64,000 nt of DNA, from assembly GCA_045629285.1 (NCBI GenBank), contig JAZQQY010000016.1, positions 1 through 64,000 on the forward strand, written 5' to 3'. Below the pieces are notes generated by a model. The model saw only the letters and a program-made list of their open reading frames with translations. It was not told where the DNA came from and did no database searches. Positions 16,863-25,787 of the stretch are shown piece by piece (position 1 is the stretch's first letter; every line of letters starts with the position of its first letter). The translations under genes were made by a program, and so were the position numbers. The DNA comes from UBA1723 sp045629285 (lineage in GTDB: Bacteria; Bacteroidota; Bacteroidia; Bacteroidales; Paludibacteraceae).

Positions 16863-16870
16863 CCTGTAAT

Positions 16871-16892
16871 GACGTCGCATCAGCGCGTCTCC
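16871..16892. repeat. GAGACG-type palindrome, copy 1 (partial)
   Basis: GACGTCGC-A-TCAGCG, then CGTCTCC: the same as copy 6 except one base, but with the left arm cut short. It sits between the biotin carrier gene and the M3 peptidase gene. Confidence 0.65.
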
Positions 16893-16928
16893 TAATAGTG
16901 GCAAAAGAAATCTAAAAAAGAATTCTTT

Positions 16929-19037
16929 ATGAAGAATTTACTTAGTATCATATTATTATTAAACTGGTTTGTTATGACAGCACAAGTAAATGAAAGTGAT
17001 TTGATCAAGAAGTGGACCGTGTTCAATACGCCACACGAGACACTTAAGTTTTCGGAATATCCAACATCTGAGTATCTTCCTGCTATGCGTCTTGCAATGA
17101 AGGAGCACAACAAGGAGATTGAGAAGATCAAGAATAATCCTGATGCTCCGACATTTGAGAATACTATTGTCGCTTTGGAGGCGTCGGGCGATATGCTATC
17201 CAGGATCCAATACTGTTTTTATAATTTGTTGAGTGCCGAAACCAACGATGAAATGGATAATATTGCTGGAGAGATCTCTCCAGAAGAGACTGAGCACACA
17301 AACAATATATATCAGGATGCAGCTCTTTTCGCACGTGTGAAAGCAATATATGACAAGAAGGAATCTTTGAATCTTTCTATTGAAGAGAAGAAACTTCTTG
17401 ATGATACATACGAGTCGTTTGAGAATATGGGAGCGACTCTTCCTGCAGATAAGCAGAAGGAGTATTCTGAACTAAGCAAGCAGCTTTCAGCACTAACATT
17501 ACAGTTTCAGCAGAATGTCCTAAAGTCAACAAACGAGTATAAACTTAAGGTTGCTGACGCATCTCAGTTGACAGGTCTTCCACAGAATATTCTTGATGCA
17601 GCTAAGGAGCAAGCTAAGAGTGATAACTTCGAGGGTTATGTATTTACTTTAAAGGCTCCGTCTTATGTGCCATTCATGAAGTACGCCGATAACCGTGAAT
17701 TGAGGAAGACACTTTATTTGGCTTATAATTCTCGTTCTACATCTGGAGAATCCAACAATATGGAAGTGCTTCGTAAGATTGCTGAGACACGACTTAAAAT
17801 AGCAAATTTGCTTGGCTATAAAAACCATGCCGACAAGATTTTGCGCCATCGTATGGCAGAGAAGAAGGAGAATGTCTATAATTTGTTGGATCAGCTTCTT
17901 GATGCATATAAGCCGACTGCTTTGAAGGAGGTTGAGGCAGTAAAGGAATTCGCTGCTGCTTATTCAACTCCTGTCGCTAAGGCAGATTTCCAGCCTTGGG
18001 ATTGGAGTTATTATTCGGAGAAGTTACGTGAGAAGGAGTACTCAATCAATGACGAGCAGATCAAGCCATACCTTGAACTTGAGAATGTCAAGAAGGGAGT
18101 ATTCGGTTTGGCGACAAGATTGTACGGATTACAGTTTGTTAAGAATGATAAGATTGACGTTTACCACTCAGAAGTTGAGGCATTTGATGTGATCGACAAA
18201 GATGGCAAGTATTTAGCCGTACTTTACACTGATTTTTTCCCACGTTTGGGTAAGAGTGGTGGAGCTTGGATGACTGAGTTCAAGCCACAGTGGATTGAAA
18301 AAGACGGTACGGATTCGCGTCCACATATCTCTATCGTAATGAATTTCTCTCGTCCGACTGAGAATGAACCGTCGCTACTTACATTTGATGAGTTGACTAC
18401 ATTCCTTCATGAGTTTGGACACTCAATCCATGGAATGGTGGCAAAATCACGTTTCGCATCGTTGTCGGGCACAAACGTATATAGAGATTTCGTAGAATTG
18501 CCGTCACAGTTGATGGAAAACTGGGCTCTTGAGAAGGATTATCTTGATTCATTTGCTAAGCACTACAAGACAGGCGAGAAGATTCCTGCGGAGTTGATTG
18601 AGAAGATTCGTCGTGCTGCCAACTTCAATACTGGCTACTTCACATTGCGTCAGTTGTCGTTCGGCTACCTTGATATGGCATGGCATACACTTGAGTCTCC
18701 ATACACAGGAGATGTAAAGCAGTTTGAGGAGAAAGCGTGGGCAAAGACACAGTTGCTCAACTCAGTACCGTCGGCACTAATGAGTGCCAACTTTACACAC
18801 ATCTTTTCAGGTGGCTATTCTGCCGGCTACTACGGTTACAAGTGGGCTGAAGTGCTTGATGCAGATGCTTTTGCAGCGTTCAAGGCTGAGGGAATCTTCA
18901 ATCAGCAGACTGCGGAGCGATTCCGTCGTGAAGTATTGGAGAAGGGTGGTAGTGAGCATCCAATGACACTTTACAAGCGTTTCCGTGGTCAGGAGCCAAC
19001 TATCGATGCTCTTTTGAAGAGAAACGGCATTAGATAA
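16929..19037 (+). CDS. M3-family oligopeptidase (dipeptidyl carboxypeptidase-like)
   Basis: A 702-residue zinc metallopeptidase. The active-site motif FLHEFGHSIHGM is at about residues 492-503 (HEFGH from 494), with the family segments TNVYRDFVELPSQLMENW and HIFSGGYSAGYYGYKWAEVL downstream. The N-terminus (MKNLLSIILLLNWFVMTAQ) looks like a signal peptide, so it probably acts in the periplasm, degrading peptides of moderate length. It is separated from the carboxylase genes by one copy of the GAGACG-type palindrome and ends at a UUCG-loop terminator. Confidence 0.9.
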   Translation: MKNLLSIILLLNWFVMTAQVNESDLIKKWTVFNTPHETLKFSEYPTSEYLPAMRLAMKEHNKEIEKIKNNPDAPTFENTIVALEASGDMLSRIQYCFYNLLSAETNDEMDNIAGEISPEETEHTNNIYQDAALFARVKAIYDKKESLNLSIEEKKLLDDTYESFENMGATLPADKQKEYSELSKQLSALTLQFQQNVLKSTNEYKLKVADASQLTGLPQNILDAAKEQAKSDNFEGYVFTLKAPSYVPFMKYADNRELRKTLYLAYNSRSTSGESNNMEVLRKIAETRLKIANLLGYKNHADKILRHRMAEKKENVYNLLDQLLDAYKPTALKEVEAVKEFAAAYSTPVAKADFQPWDWSYYSEKLREKEYSINDEQIKPYLELENVKKGVFGLATRLYGLQFVKNDKIDVYHSEVEAFDVIDKDGKYLAVLYTDFFPRLGKSGGAWMTEFKPQWIEKDGTDSRPHISIVMNFSRPTENEPSLLTFDELTTFLHEFGHSIHGMVAKSRFASLSGTNVYRDFVELPSQLMENWALEKDYLDSFAKHYKTGEKIPAELIEKIRRAANFNTGYFTLRQLSFGYLDMAWHTLESPYTGDVKQFEEKAWAKTQLLNSVPSALMSANFTHIFSGGYSAGYYGYKWAEVLDADAFAAFKAEGIFNQQTAERFRREVLEKGGSEHPMTLYKRFRGQEPTIDALLKRNGIR

Positions 19038-19072
19038 TAATTAAGAATTGATAGTTAATAATTAAGAATTGA

Positions 19073-19098
19073 AGAGGCGGCTTCGGTCGCCTTTTTTG
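19073..19098 (+). terminator. terminator of the M3 peptidase gene
   Basis: A 7-bp stem (19075-19081 with 19086-19092, one G-T pair) closed by a TTCG tetraloop and followed by T6. Confidence 0.88.
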
Positions 19099-19130
19099 TT
19101 TAATGGCGTTGAATCATGCCAAATCCCTAT

Positions 19131-19164
19131 AAAAAAAGGGCTTCACGACAAAGTCATGAAACCC
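19131..19164 (-). terminator. terminator of the DUF1573 gene
   Basis: A 12-position imperfect stem (19138-19149 with 19153-19164, two mismatches) with an A3 loop. On the minus strand it is followed by T7 (complement of 19131-19137). Confidence 0.75.
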
Positions 19165-19190
19165 CTGTTTAATTCGTTATATACAAACTC

Positions 19191-19589
19191 TTATAAGTCC
19201 TCTCCTGCTGGAGCTTTCTTTCCGTTAGAAACCTCACCCTTGATAGTAAGCTTAGTCTCACCAGCGTTAGACTTGACTGTGATTGTCTTGTTGAAAGCAC
19301 CTGGACGACCTGTAGCGTTGTAAGTAGCCTTAACAACACCTGACTTGCCTGGTGCAACTGGAGTCTTTGTCCACTCTGGAGTTGTGCAACCACAACTTGC
19401 CTTCACTTCCTGTAGTACCAATGGTGTAGAACCTGTGTTTGTGAACTTAAATTCACAAGTCACCTTACCCTTTGACTCATCGAATGTGCCAAAATTATGT
19501 ACTATTTCTTCGAACTTTATACCAGCACCAGCTGCAAAAGAAGCAACTGCCATCAACGCTGTGCATAAAGTAATAATCAATCTTTTCAT
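19191..19589 (-). CDS. DUF1573 domain exported protein
   Basis: A 132-residue protein with signal peptide MKRLIITLCTALMAVASFAA. The mature part is one Ig-like DUF1573 domain: FEEIVHNFGTFDES, FKFTNTGSTPLVLQEVKASC, GCTTPEWTKTPVAPGKSG and an ITVKSNAG strand. The CGC pair in ASCGCTTPEW is characteristic of the family. Function is unknown; members are abundant in Bacteroidota and presumably periplasmic or surface located. Its promoter has CAAATATA at 19632-19639 (TATATTTG on the minus strand). Confidence 0.85.
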   Translation of the reverse strand: MKRLIITLCTALMAVASFAAGAGIKFEEIVHNFGTFDESKGKVTCEFKFTNTGSTPLVLQEVKASCGCTTPEWTKTPVAPGKSGVVKATYNATGRPGAFNKTITVKSNAGETKLTIKGEVSNGKKAPAGEDL

Positions 19590-19631
19590 ACTACATTTAC
19601 ATTAAAATGTTAATACTAGCGTTCTTTTCTG

Positions 19632-19639
19632 CAAATATA
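19632..19639 (-). promoter_or_regulatory. -7 element of the DUF1573 gene
   Basis: Reads TATATTTG on the minus strand, about 45 bp before the start codon; matches TAnnTTTG. Confidence 0.5.
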
Positions 19640-19804
19640 ATAGTCTTTTATACTTATAACAAATATTCCTCCATAATTTCGCCCCTTTATAACATTTTTT
19701 AATTGTTGAATAATCTAAACGTATGTCGGAATGTACGAAAAGTAATATTTATAGGTTAATGCGGCTTTTTTTTGGTTGAAATGGATTATTTTATCCTTAA
19801 GAGC

Positions 19805-19845
19805 AGAAAAAAAATAGAGATGCAAACAATTGCATCTCTATTTTG
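19805..19845 (-). terminator. terminator downstream of the tRNA gene
   Basis: A perfect 13-bp stem (19813-19825 with 19830-19842) with an ACAA loop and a T-tract on the minus strand, 10 bp beyond the tRNA 3' end. Confidence 0.88.
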
Positions 19846-19855
19846 GATTCGTGGG

Positions 19856-19929
19856 TGGGCCCAACTGGGCTTGAACCAGTGACCCACGGGTTATGAGTCC
19901 GTTGCTCTAACCAACTGAGCTATAGGCCC
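19856..19929 (-). tRNA. tRNA with CAU anticodon (elongator Met or lysidine Ile2)
   Basis: On the minus strand the sequence starts GGGCCTATAGCTCAGTTGG and folds into a standard cloverleaf. The 7-bp acceptor stem is GGGCCTA with TGGGCCC (one G-T pair); the anticodon loop is CTCATAA (complement of 19891-19897), giving CAU; the T arm contains GGTTCAAGCC. The 3' end is not an encoded CCA. An initiator identity is unlikely because the acceptor begins with a paired G-C and the anticodon stem lacks the three G-C pairs of initiators. Whether it reads AUG or, after lysidine modification, AUA cannot be decided by eye. Confidence 0.92.
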
Positions 19930-19968
19930 GAAACCAACTAATGAAAGTCGGTTTTTGAAATCGTGGTG

Positions 19969-19976
19969 CAAAAGTA
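19969..19976 (-). promoter_or_regulatory. -7 element of the tRNA gene
   Basis: CAAAAGTA, reading TACTTTTG on the minus strand, about 40 bp upstream of the tRNA 5' end. Confidence 0.5.
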
Positions 19977-20020
19977 GGAATTTTTTTGTTTTTTTACAAA
20001 CTATTTCCTTCTTTTTTTGT

Positions 20021-21121
20021 TTATACATTGAATCTGAAGTGCATCATATCACCGTCCTGGCAAACATATTCCTTTCCTTCAATAGAAATCTTACCAGCCT
20101 CACGACATGCAGCCTCACTTCCTAATGCAACGAAGTCGTCGTACTTGATAACCTCAGCACGGATGAATCCCTTCTCGAAATCAGAGTGGATGATACCTGC
20201 ACACTGTGGAGCCTTCGAACCACGGATAAATGTCCATGCTCTTACCTCCTGTACTCCTGCTGTGAAATATGTCTGTAGATCCAATAGTTTGTAGGCTGAC
20301 TTGATCAAACGTACAACGCCTGACTCTTTCAAACCTGCTGCCTCAAGAAACTCCTGACGCTCCTCGAATGTCTCAAGTTCGTTGATATCTGCTTCCGTTG
20401 CTGCTGCTACGATTAGCATCTCCGCGTTCTCGCCCTTGATTGCCTCTGCAACTGCCTCTGTATACTTGTTGCCTGTCACTGCGCTTGCCTCGTCGACGTT
20501 ACAAACGTACATCACTGGCTTTGTGGTTAGAAGATATAGGTCTTTTACCAACTCCTTCTCTTCTTTTGTAAGCTCTGTTGCTCTTGCCGACTTGCCCTCA
20601 AGCAATGTTGCTCTATATTTCTCAAGCACTTCGCATGTTGCCTTTGCAGCCTTGTCGCCACCTGTCTGAGCCTGCTTCTTTAGTTTCTGCAAACGGCTCT
20701 CAACTGTCTCAAGGTCCTTAAGCTGAAGCTCAGTGTCGATGATCTCCTTGTCACGAACTGGGTCCACGCTTCCGTCGACGTGTGTTACGTTCTCGTTGTC
20801 GAAGCAACGCAATACGTGAAGAATTGCGTCTGTCTCACGGATGTTAGCCAAAAACTTGTTTCCAAGTCCTTCGCCCTTGCTTGCTCCCTTTACCAAACCA
20901 GCGATATCTACGATTTCTACTGTTGTAGGTACGACACGCTGTGGGTGAACAAGGTTCTCCAATGTTACCAAACGATCATCTGGTACAGTAATAACTCCGA
21001 CGTTAGGTTCGATAGTACAGAATGGAAAGTTTGCTGCCTGTGCCTTTGCATTCGACAAGCAGTTGAAAAGAGTCGATTTACCTACGTTTGGCAAGCCGAC
21101 GATACCGCATTGAAGTGCCAT
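20021..21121 (-). CDS. ychF: redox-regulated ATPase YchF
   Basis: A 366-residue Obg-family P-loop protein. G1 is GLPNVGKSTLFNCLS (residues about 8-22), G3 is DIAGLVKGASKGEGLGN, and the G4 position reads NVDE instead of NKxD, the change that makes YchF prefer ATP. A coiled helical insert (LQLKDLETVESRLQKLKKQA) and a C-terminal TGS domain (YFTAGVQEVRAWTFIRGS through GKEYVCQDGDMMHFRFNV) are in place. YchF associates with ribosomes and stress responses. A -7 element (CAAAAGTA, 21161-21168) lies 40 bp upstream. Confidence 0.95.
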   Translation of the reverse strand: MALQCGIVGLPNVGKSTLFNCLSNAKAQAANFPFCTIEPNVGVITVPDDRLVTLENLVHPQRVVPTTVEIVDIAGLVKGASKGEGLGNKFLANIRETDAILHVLRCFDNENVTHVDGSVDPVRDKEIIDTELQLKDLETVESRLQKLKKQAQTGGDKAAKATCEVLEKYRATLLEGKSARATELTKEEKELVKDLYLLTTKPVMYVCNVDEASAVTGNKYTEAVAEAIKGENAEMLIVAAATEADINELETFEERQEFLEAAGLKESGVVRLIKSAYKLLDLQTYFTAGVQEVRAWTFIRGSKAPQCAGIIHSDFEKGFIRAEVIKYDDFVALGSEAACREAGKISIEGKEYVCQDGDMMHFRFNV

Positions 21122-21160
21122 TTTTTATATAATCTTTATAGTTTTCTACAAAATTTTCGA

Positions 21161-21168
21161 CAAAAGTA
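21161..21168 (-). promoter_or_regulatory. -7 element of ychF
   Basis: Reads TACTTTTG on the minus strand, a TAnnTTTG match 40 bp before the start codon. Confidence 0.5.
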
Positions 21169-21182
21169 ATCAAAAATGTCGA

Positions 21183-21214
21183 TTTGCGAAAATGTGGGGA
21201 TAATTATAAATTTG
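21183..21214 (+). promoter_or_regulatory. promoter of the HAD hydrolase gene
   Basis: TTTG at 21183-21186 and TAAATTTG at 21207-21214, spacer 20 bp, 18 bp before the ATG at 21232. It is divergent from the ychF promoter. Confidence 0.65.
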
Positions 21215-21231
21215 CATGAAATTTTGATTCT

Positions 21232-21882
21232 ATGAATATATCAGACCATAAGGTATTCGTTTTTGACCTCGGCATGGTGCTAGTAAGCCTGTATCGCAAG
21301 GAGTGTGTGGAGAATTTCCGTCGACTTGGGATAGAGAATGCTGCGATGATGATTGGCAATTGTTTGCAGGAGGGACCGTTCGGCGCTCTGGAGTACGGAT
21401 TGATCTCCGTTGACAAATTCTGCGATGAATTGGCTAAAGTTTCTACGAAAAATGTAGAAAAGATGGCATTTGTCGACGCGTGGAATTCCATGATCGGCGA
21501 GACTCCCGTCAACTTGCTGAATATGATTTACAAACTTCGTCACGAGAAAGGTAAGACGCTGTGTATGCTTAGCAATGTCAATCAACCTCATATCGACAAT
21601 GTGATGCAGAATCATTTTCGCCAGGTGGAGGGTAGGGATATCCACGACTATTTTGATGCTCTTTATCTTTCGCATGAACTTCACATGAAAAAGCCTGAAC
21701 CGAGAATTTTTGAGGCGGTAGCTGCCGACATCAAGGAGAAATATGGCTTCAGCGGCAAGGATATCATCTTTTTTGACGATAGTCAGAACAATGTGAATAT
21801 GGCGATTGAACATGGCTGGGATAGTATGGTGATTGCCAATCCCGACGAGACTATGAAGATGCTTAAATCAATTCTAAATTAG
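21232..21882 (+). CDS. HAD-family hydrolase
   Basis: A 216-residue HAD-IA phosphatase-like protein. Motif I is VFDLGMVLVSL, of the DLG type common in YihX-like sugar phosphatases in which the second Asp is replaced by Gly; motif II is around CMLSNVNQPH; the Lys motif is MKKPEPRIFEA; motif IV is IIFFDDSQNNV. It probably dephosphorylates a small phosphometabolite in the cytoplasm. It stands alone and converges with the helicase gene, with a palindromic repeat between the two stops. Confidence 0.85.
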   Translation: MNISDHKVFVFDLGMVLVSLYRKECVENFRRLGIENAAMMIGNCLQEGPFGALEYGLISVDKFCDELAKVSTKNVEKMAFVDAWNSMIGETPVNLLNMIYKLRHEKGKTLCMLSNVNQPHIDNVMQNHFRQVEGRDIHDYFDALYLSHELHMKKPEPRIFEAVAADIKEKYGFSGKDIIFFDDSQNNVNMAIEHGWDSMVIANPDETMKMLKSILN

Positions 21883-21903
21883 GAAAGTGAAATGCAAAAA
21901 TTC

Positions 21904-21932
21904 GGTAGAGACGGTGGCATGCTGTCTCTACT
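21904..21932. repeat. GAGACG-type palindrome, copy 2
   Basis: GTAGAGACGG (21905-21914) faces CTGTCTCTAC (21922-21931). It lies between convergent genes and may terminate both, although there is no long T-tract. Confidence 0.7.
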
Positions 21933-21937
21933 GATAA

Positions 21938-24739
21938 TTATTGGTTCCCCTCCTGGTATCTTCTCCAAGCAATCTTGACTTTTTCACGAGAGTAGGATAG
22001 AGGCACGGAATCTGTCATGTGAATAAACTGATTTTCCTCAGGCAATGCTTTGAAAATCTTCGTCAGTTTTTTGTAGTCGCTCTCCTTCAATACTGACTCC
22101 TGCTCAATCATACCTTTTTCCACAAATCCTGTGATGTCATCGGCAATTACAGTAGGCGGTTCTTTCAAGCGAACGGCAATGTCGACTAAAGGCATGTTGT
22201 CGGCATAGAATGTTTTTGCCGCATTCCTACGATCGTTAGCTGACATTCTGTAGGTAACGGCCTTGCTTTTCTCCTTGCTTTTCCAGAAGTAGAAGATGTC
22301 AATAATAGGCATCGACACTCTTCCCCTAACCTCTTTACGCAACTCTTCGATGCTTACCCCTGTCTTCTTCGACAGTACTTTGTCTATCATGTTGAGATGC
22401 GACTCTTCAACTACTTCTTCTGCATTTATTTCGCCGTTGTAGACCAACTTTGTAAGATGGTTTTCTATGGTGTTGAGTGTAAGGTTTCTTTCGTCAGCAA
22501 TTTCTTGAGGCGTTTTTCCTTCCTTGAAAAGGATCAAGGTCTTCTGATATGTGTCTGGTTCAGACGATTTGGTTGACTTTGATGAACTTGATGATTTAGA
22601 CTTTTTGGTTGGCGTTTTGTTCATCAACACTTTCTCCTCATCAGTTAACTTATCATCTCTCTTGTCAGCGATGAATTTTCGTACAATATTCACGATTTCA
22701 TCGCCATATTTTGTGATTCTTTTACTTCCGAGGCCAGGGATCGTCTTCATATCTTCCGTACTTTTTGGAAGGCGAGCTGCAATCTCTTGTAGAGTCTTCA
22801 AACTCATTACGTAAGCCAATGGACCACCATCGGCTTTATCGAATCTCCATTGAGTAAGACGTTGCTGAAGAACCGGGTCGACACCAGCTACTGTCATATC
22901 GGCTTTAGTACGTTCAAGTTTACCCATCTCAATATCAAGGGTCGCCTTTGCACGTGCTTCCAGGAAAGCGGTTGTGTTGAATGGCTTCTCTTTGAAAGCG
23001 GATAGCAATGCTGTTTTGATGCGAACAAGTTTGACGAATTCTGCAGTATGAGTGTTGTAGGCATCTTCTACAGACCGGTTGTCAAGCTCGATGTCTTCAT
23101 TGTAGATATCAATGTCAATATCCTCTATTTTGACGAGAAAATAGCCTACAGCAGCTTTGATACGTTGTTGTAAATGTTCATCGGTAAAGATGTCATTCGC
23201 TGCTTCGACTAAAGCCGTATATTGGTTGCGGAATTTTGCGGCAACTTCGACAATGTCTGTTGTCATGGAGTAGTATTCGGCACTTACAAGTTCACACAAC
23301 TTAGGCATCAGATTCATCAACTGATTCCCGGTTTGCGCCATGTTGAATACCCTGCCGAAAGTGCTCTGCATCTCAGTGAAGTCGAACAACTCGTTGAGAA
23401 GGACAATCATGTATCGCTTCTGCAGTTGCGGCATCACCTCTTCAATGTTTGCGGCACGTTCACCCTCATACTGCATATAGCGAGTGACATTAAGGTCTGT
23501 GATGATGGATTCCAATTTGATCGGTGATTTCAACACCATTCCATCCAGACTTTTGCATCGGCTCAACGCTACGTACACTTGTCCGTGTGAGAATGAGGCC
23601 ATAGCATCGATGATTGCCCTGTCGAATGTCAAACCTTGGCTTTTGTGTATAGTGATTGCCCAGGCAAGACGAAGAGGAAATTGTGAGAATGTGCCCACTA
23701 CATCTTCATATTGCTCTTTTGACTCCTTGTCGATCTTTGTCTCTGTATTTTCCCAAGTTTCTCGCTCTGCCACAATCGGATTTATGTCGCCCTTGCATTT
23801 AACCGTGATTTTATGCTCTGAAAGGTCAATGATTGTTCCGATCTTACCGTTGTAGTAGTTTGCTTCTCTATTGTTGCGGGTAAACATCACCTGAGCTCCG
23901 ACTTTCAATTCAAGCGATTCGTCGACAGGATACATCGACTCTGGAAATCGGTCCTTGATGATCGCATCGTAGACAGTGGAAACTTCATCCAGCTCATTCA
24001 ACTTCTTTTCGTTGAAAGCATCTGCGATTTTGTTGTGGGTAGTCAAGAAAATCTCACCCTCTTTGGGCTCATACTCTGGCAAATAATGTTTGTTGAGTTC
24101 ATTGAGCGACTCTATCGAAAGATGATTGTTGCGGACTTCATTCAGGATGCTGATGAACGTTTCGTCTGCCTGGCGGTATATCTTTTTTAGCTCAATTGTC
24201 ACGTAAGAAGAGTCTTGTAAAGCCTTACTGCTGAAGAAAAAAGGAGTCTGGTAATGCTTCTGCATTATTGCCCACTCTTCATCTCTGACCACAGGCGGTA
24301 ATTGTTGCAAATCTCCGATGAAAAGGCATTGTACTCCGCCAAATGGAGTATATTTCTGTTTACGATATTCCCTTAGTCTATCGTCTATAGCGTCCAATAG
24401 ATCGGCACGAACCATACTGATCTCGTCGATCACTAGCAAGTCGATAGTACGGAAAAGATTTATCTTCTCTTTTTTGATTTGCCCCTTCTCTTTTGCGTAT
24501 TCTGGGAGAAAAGGAGTGAACGGCAACTGGAAGAATGAGTGTATGGTCATTCCCTTTGCGTTGATGGCGGCTACACCTGTCGGAGCAAGCACAACCATTC
24601 GCTTGGCGCTTTGTGCCCTTAGCAGATTTAAAAAGGTAGTTTTGCCGGTGCCGGCATTACCTGTAAGGAAAACATTTTCGTTTGTTGTCTCAATCAGCTT
24701 TCTAGCCAATTGCATCTCTTTGTTGATCTCAATTGCCAT
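21938..24739 (-). CDS. Pif1-like helicase with HRDC and C-terminal HTH domain
   Basis: A 933-residue protein. Residues 1-420 form a superfamily 1B Pif1/RecD-like helicase: Walker A GNAGTGKTTFL (27-37), DLLVIDEISMVRADLLDAID, LFIGDLQQLPPV, and WAITIHKSQGLTFDRAI near residue 360. A region of about 200 residues follows, then an HRDC-type domain (LPKSTEDMKTIPGLGSKRI), a Ser/Lys-rich linker (SKSSSSSKSTKSS), and a helix-turn-helix resembling HTH_40 (LFKEGKTPQEIADERNLTLN). HRDC and this HTH are otherwise known from RecQ helicases. Probable role: DNA unwinding in replication or repair. It starts 27 bp after the acyltransferase stop, so the two are likely cotranscribed. Confidence 0.88.
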   Translation of the reverse strand: MAIEINKEMQLARKLIETTNENVFLTGNAGTGKTTFLNLLRAQSAKRMVVLAPTGVAAINAKGMTIHSFFQLPFTPFLPEYAKEKGQIKKEKINLFRTIDLLVIDEISMVRADLLDAIDDRLREYRKQKYTPFGGVQCLFIGDLQQLPPVVRDEEWAIMQKHYQTPFFFSSKALQDSSYVTIELKKIYRQADETFISILNEVRNNHLSIESLNELNKHYLPEYEPKEGEIFLTTHNKIADAFNEKKLNELDEVSTVYDAIIKDRFPESMYPVDESLELKVGAQVMFTRNNREANYYNGKIGTIIDLSEHKITVKCKGDINPIVAERETWENTETKIDKESKEQYEDVVGTFSQFPLRLAWAITIHKSQGLTFDRAIIDAMASFSHGQVYVALSRCKSLDGMVLKSPIKLESIITDLNVTRYMQYEGERAANIEEVMPQLQKRYMIVLLNELFDFTEMQSTFGRVFNMAQTGNQLMNLMPKLCELVSAEYYSMTTDIVEVAAKFRNQYTALVEAANDIFTDEHLQQRIKAAVGYFLVKIEDIDIDIYNEDIELDNRSVEDAYNTHTAEFVKLVRIKTALLSAFKEKPFNTTAFLEARAKATLDIEMGKLERTKADMTVAGVDPVLQQRLTQWRFDKADGGPLAYVMSLKTLQEIAARLPKSTEDMKTIPGLGSKRITKYGDEIVNIVRKFIADKRDDKLTDEEKVLMNKTPTKKSKSSSSSKSTKSSEPDTYQKTLILFKEGKTPQEIADERNLTLNTIENHLTKLVYNGEINAEEVVEESHLNMIDKVLSKKTGVSIEELRKEVRGRVSMPIIDIFYFWKSKEKSKAVTYRMSANDRRNAAKTFYADNMPLVDIAVRLKEPPTVIADDITGFVEKGMIEQESVLKESDYKKLTKIFKALPEENQFIHMTDSVPLSYSREKVKIAWRRYQEGNQ

Positions 24740-24766
24740 AAAAATTTACTGTTACTAATGGATTTG

Positions 24767-25687
24767 TTATGCATTATTGTCTCGCTTGTGTTTCCATCTA
24801 CGGTGAGTCCATAGCCAATCAGAAGGGTATTCTTGAATACTTTCCTCAAGGAAACGAGCATATCTCTCTGTTGCTGCATACTCTTCCTCTTCTGCTACAT
24901 TCTCGGAAATCACTTTAAGACGGTATTTATAATAGCCACGTTTAATATGGATTACGTCAGCATAAACATAAGCAGATTTGAACATCTTTGCAATTCTTTC
25001 CGGACCAGACAAGAACGGAGTGTCCTGATGTAGAAATTCTGTCCAATAATCGATGTTTTTAATGCTTGGAGTCTGGTCGGCAAGAAGTCCAAGGCCGAAA
25101 GTCTTGTCAGTTTTTCTATACTTAAGAAGCGGACGTATGATATCGTTCTTATTGACCAACTCCATACCCAAACGGTTACGGATGCTTCTGAAAAACTCGT
25201 CGATATATGGGTTTTTAGCTGGACGGTTAACCTCTACGCCGACTAGGTTAGGACAGTCAAGTTGCCAGTATAGGGCTGGCATCCATTCCCAGTTTCCCTT
25301 GTGAGATGAGGCAAACATCATGTTTCTTCCTTCCTTGATCAAGCGAGCCATTTCTTCGCGGTTCTCAAACTCTACGTGCTTCAAGATGTCGTCGTAGCTC
25401 ATTCTGTAGGTTTTAACCCACTCTACAAGCATATCGCAGAAGTGATGGTAGAATTCCTTATCTATCTTAGTTCTCTCTTCCTCGCTCTTTTCAGGGAATG
25501 AATTTGCAAGATTCTCCTTAACTACATTTCTGCGGTATCTCACGACATATCTCACAATGAAATAAAGCATGTCCGAGATGAAATATAGCACGCAGAAAGG
25601 GAGTCGACTAAACGATGCGATTGCTCCACGCAATAAGTAAAACGTAAGTTTGTTTTTCAAATCCTGCAATTTTTCTTTCATCATCAT
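24767..25687 (-). CDS. LpxL/HtrB-like lysophospholipid (lipid A) acyltransferase
   Basis: A 306-residue membrane-associated acyltransferase. A hydrophobic N-terminal segment (FCVLYFISDMLYFIVRYVV) precedes the catalytic HX4E motif in FASSHKGNWEWMPALYWQ. Other family segments are LGLLADQTPS and WLWTHRRWKHKRDN. This family adds secondary acyl chains to the lipid A precursor on the inner face of the inner membrane, linking it with the lpxK gene elsewhere in this window. The start could be any of three Met codons at 25687-25679. Confidence 0.9.
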   Translation of the reverse strand: MMMKEKLQDLKNKLTFYLLRGAIASFSRLPFCVLYFISDMLYFIVRYVVRYRRNVVKENLANSFPEKSEEERTKIDKEFYHHFCDMLVEWVKTYRMSYDDILKHVEFENREEMARLIKEGRNMMFASSHKGNWEWMPALYWQLDCPNLVGVEVNRPAKNPYIDEFFRSIRNRLGMELVNKNDIIRPLLKYRKTDKTFGLGLLADQTPSIKNIDYWTEFLHQDTPFLSGPERIAKMFKSAYVYADVIHIKRGYYKYRLKVISENVAEEEEYAATERYARFLEESIQEYPSDWLWTHRRWKHKRDNNA

Positions 25688-25700
25688 TAATATATAATAT

Positions 25701-25722
25701 GAGACGCGTTTTTACGCGTCTC
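25701..25722. repeat. GAGACG-type palindrome, copy 3
   Basis: A perfect 9-bp inverted repeat, GAGACGCGT and ACGCGTCTC, around TTTT, between the OmpA-family gene stop and the acyltransferase start. Confidence 0.85.
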
Positions 25723-25742
25723 AATAAATTATCTTATCTCGT

Positions 25743-25770
25743 GTAGAGACGGTGAACACGCCGTCTCCAC
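25743..25770. repeat. GAGACG-type palindrome, copy 4
   Basis: GAGACGG (25746-25752) and CCGTCTC (25761-25767) with an 8-nt loop, 24 bp from copy 3. It probably ends transcription of the OmpA-family gene, although no strong T-tract is seen. Confidence 0.75.
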
Positions 25771-25787
25771 GCCTGTTGTCCAATTGT

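Noticed and set aside
19856..19929. Initiator tRNA-fMet
   Set aside because: The acceptor begins with a paired G-C and the anticodon stem lacks the three consecutive G-C pairs of initiator tRNAs.
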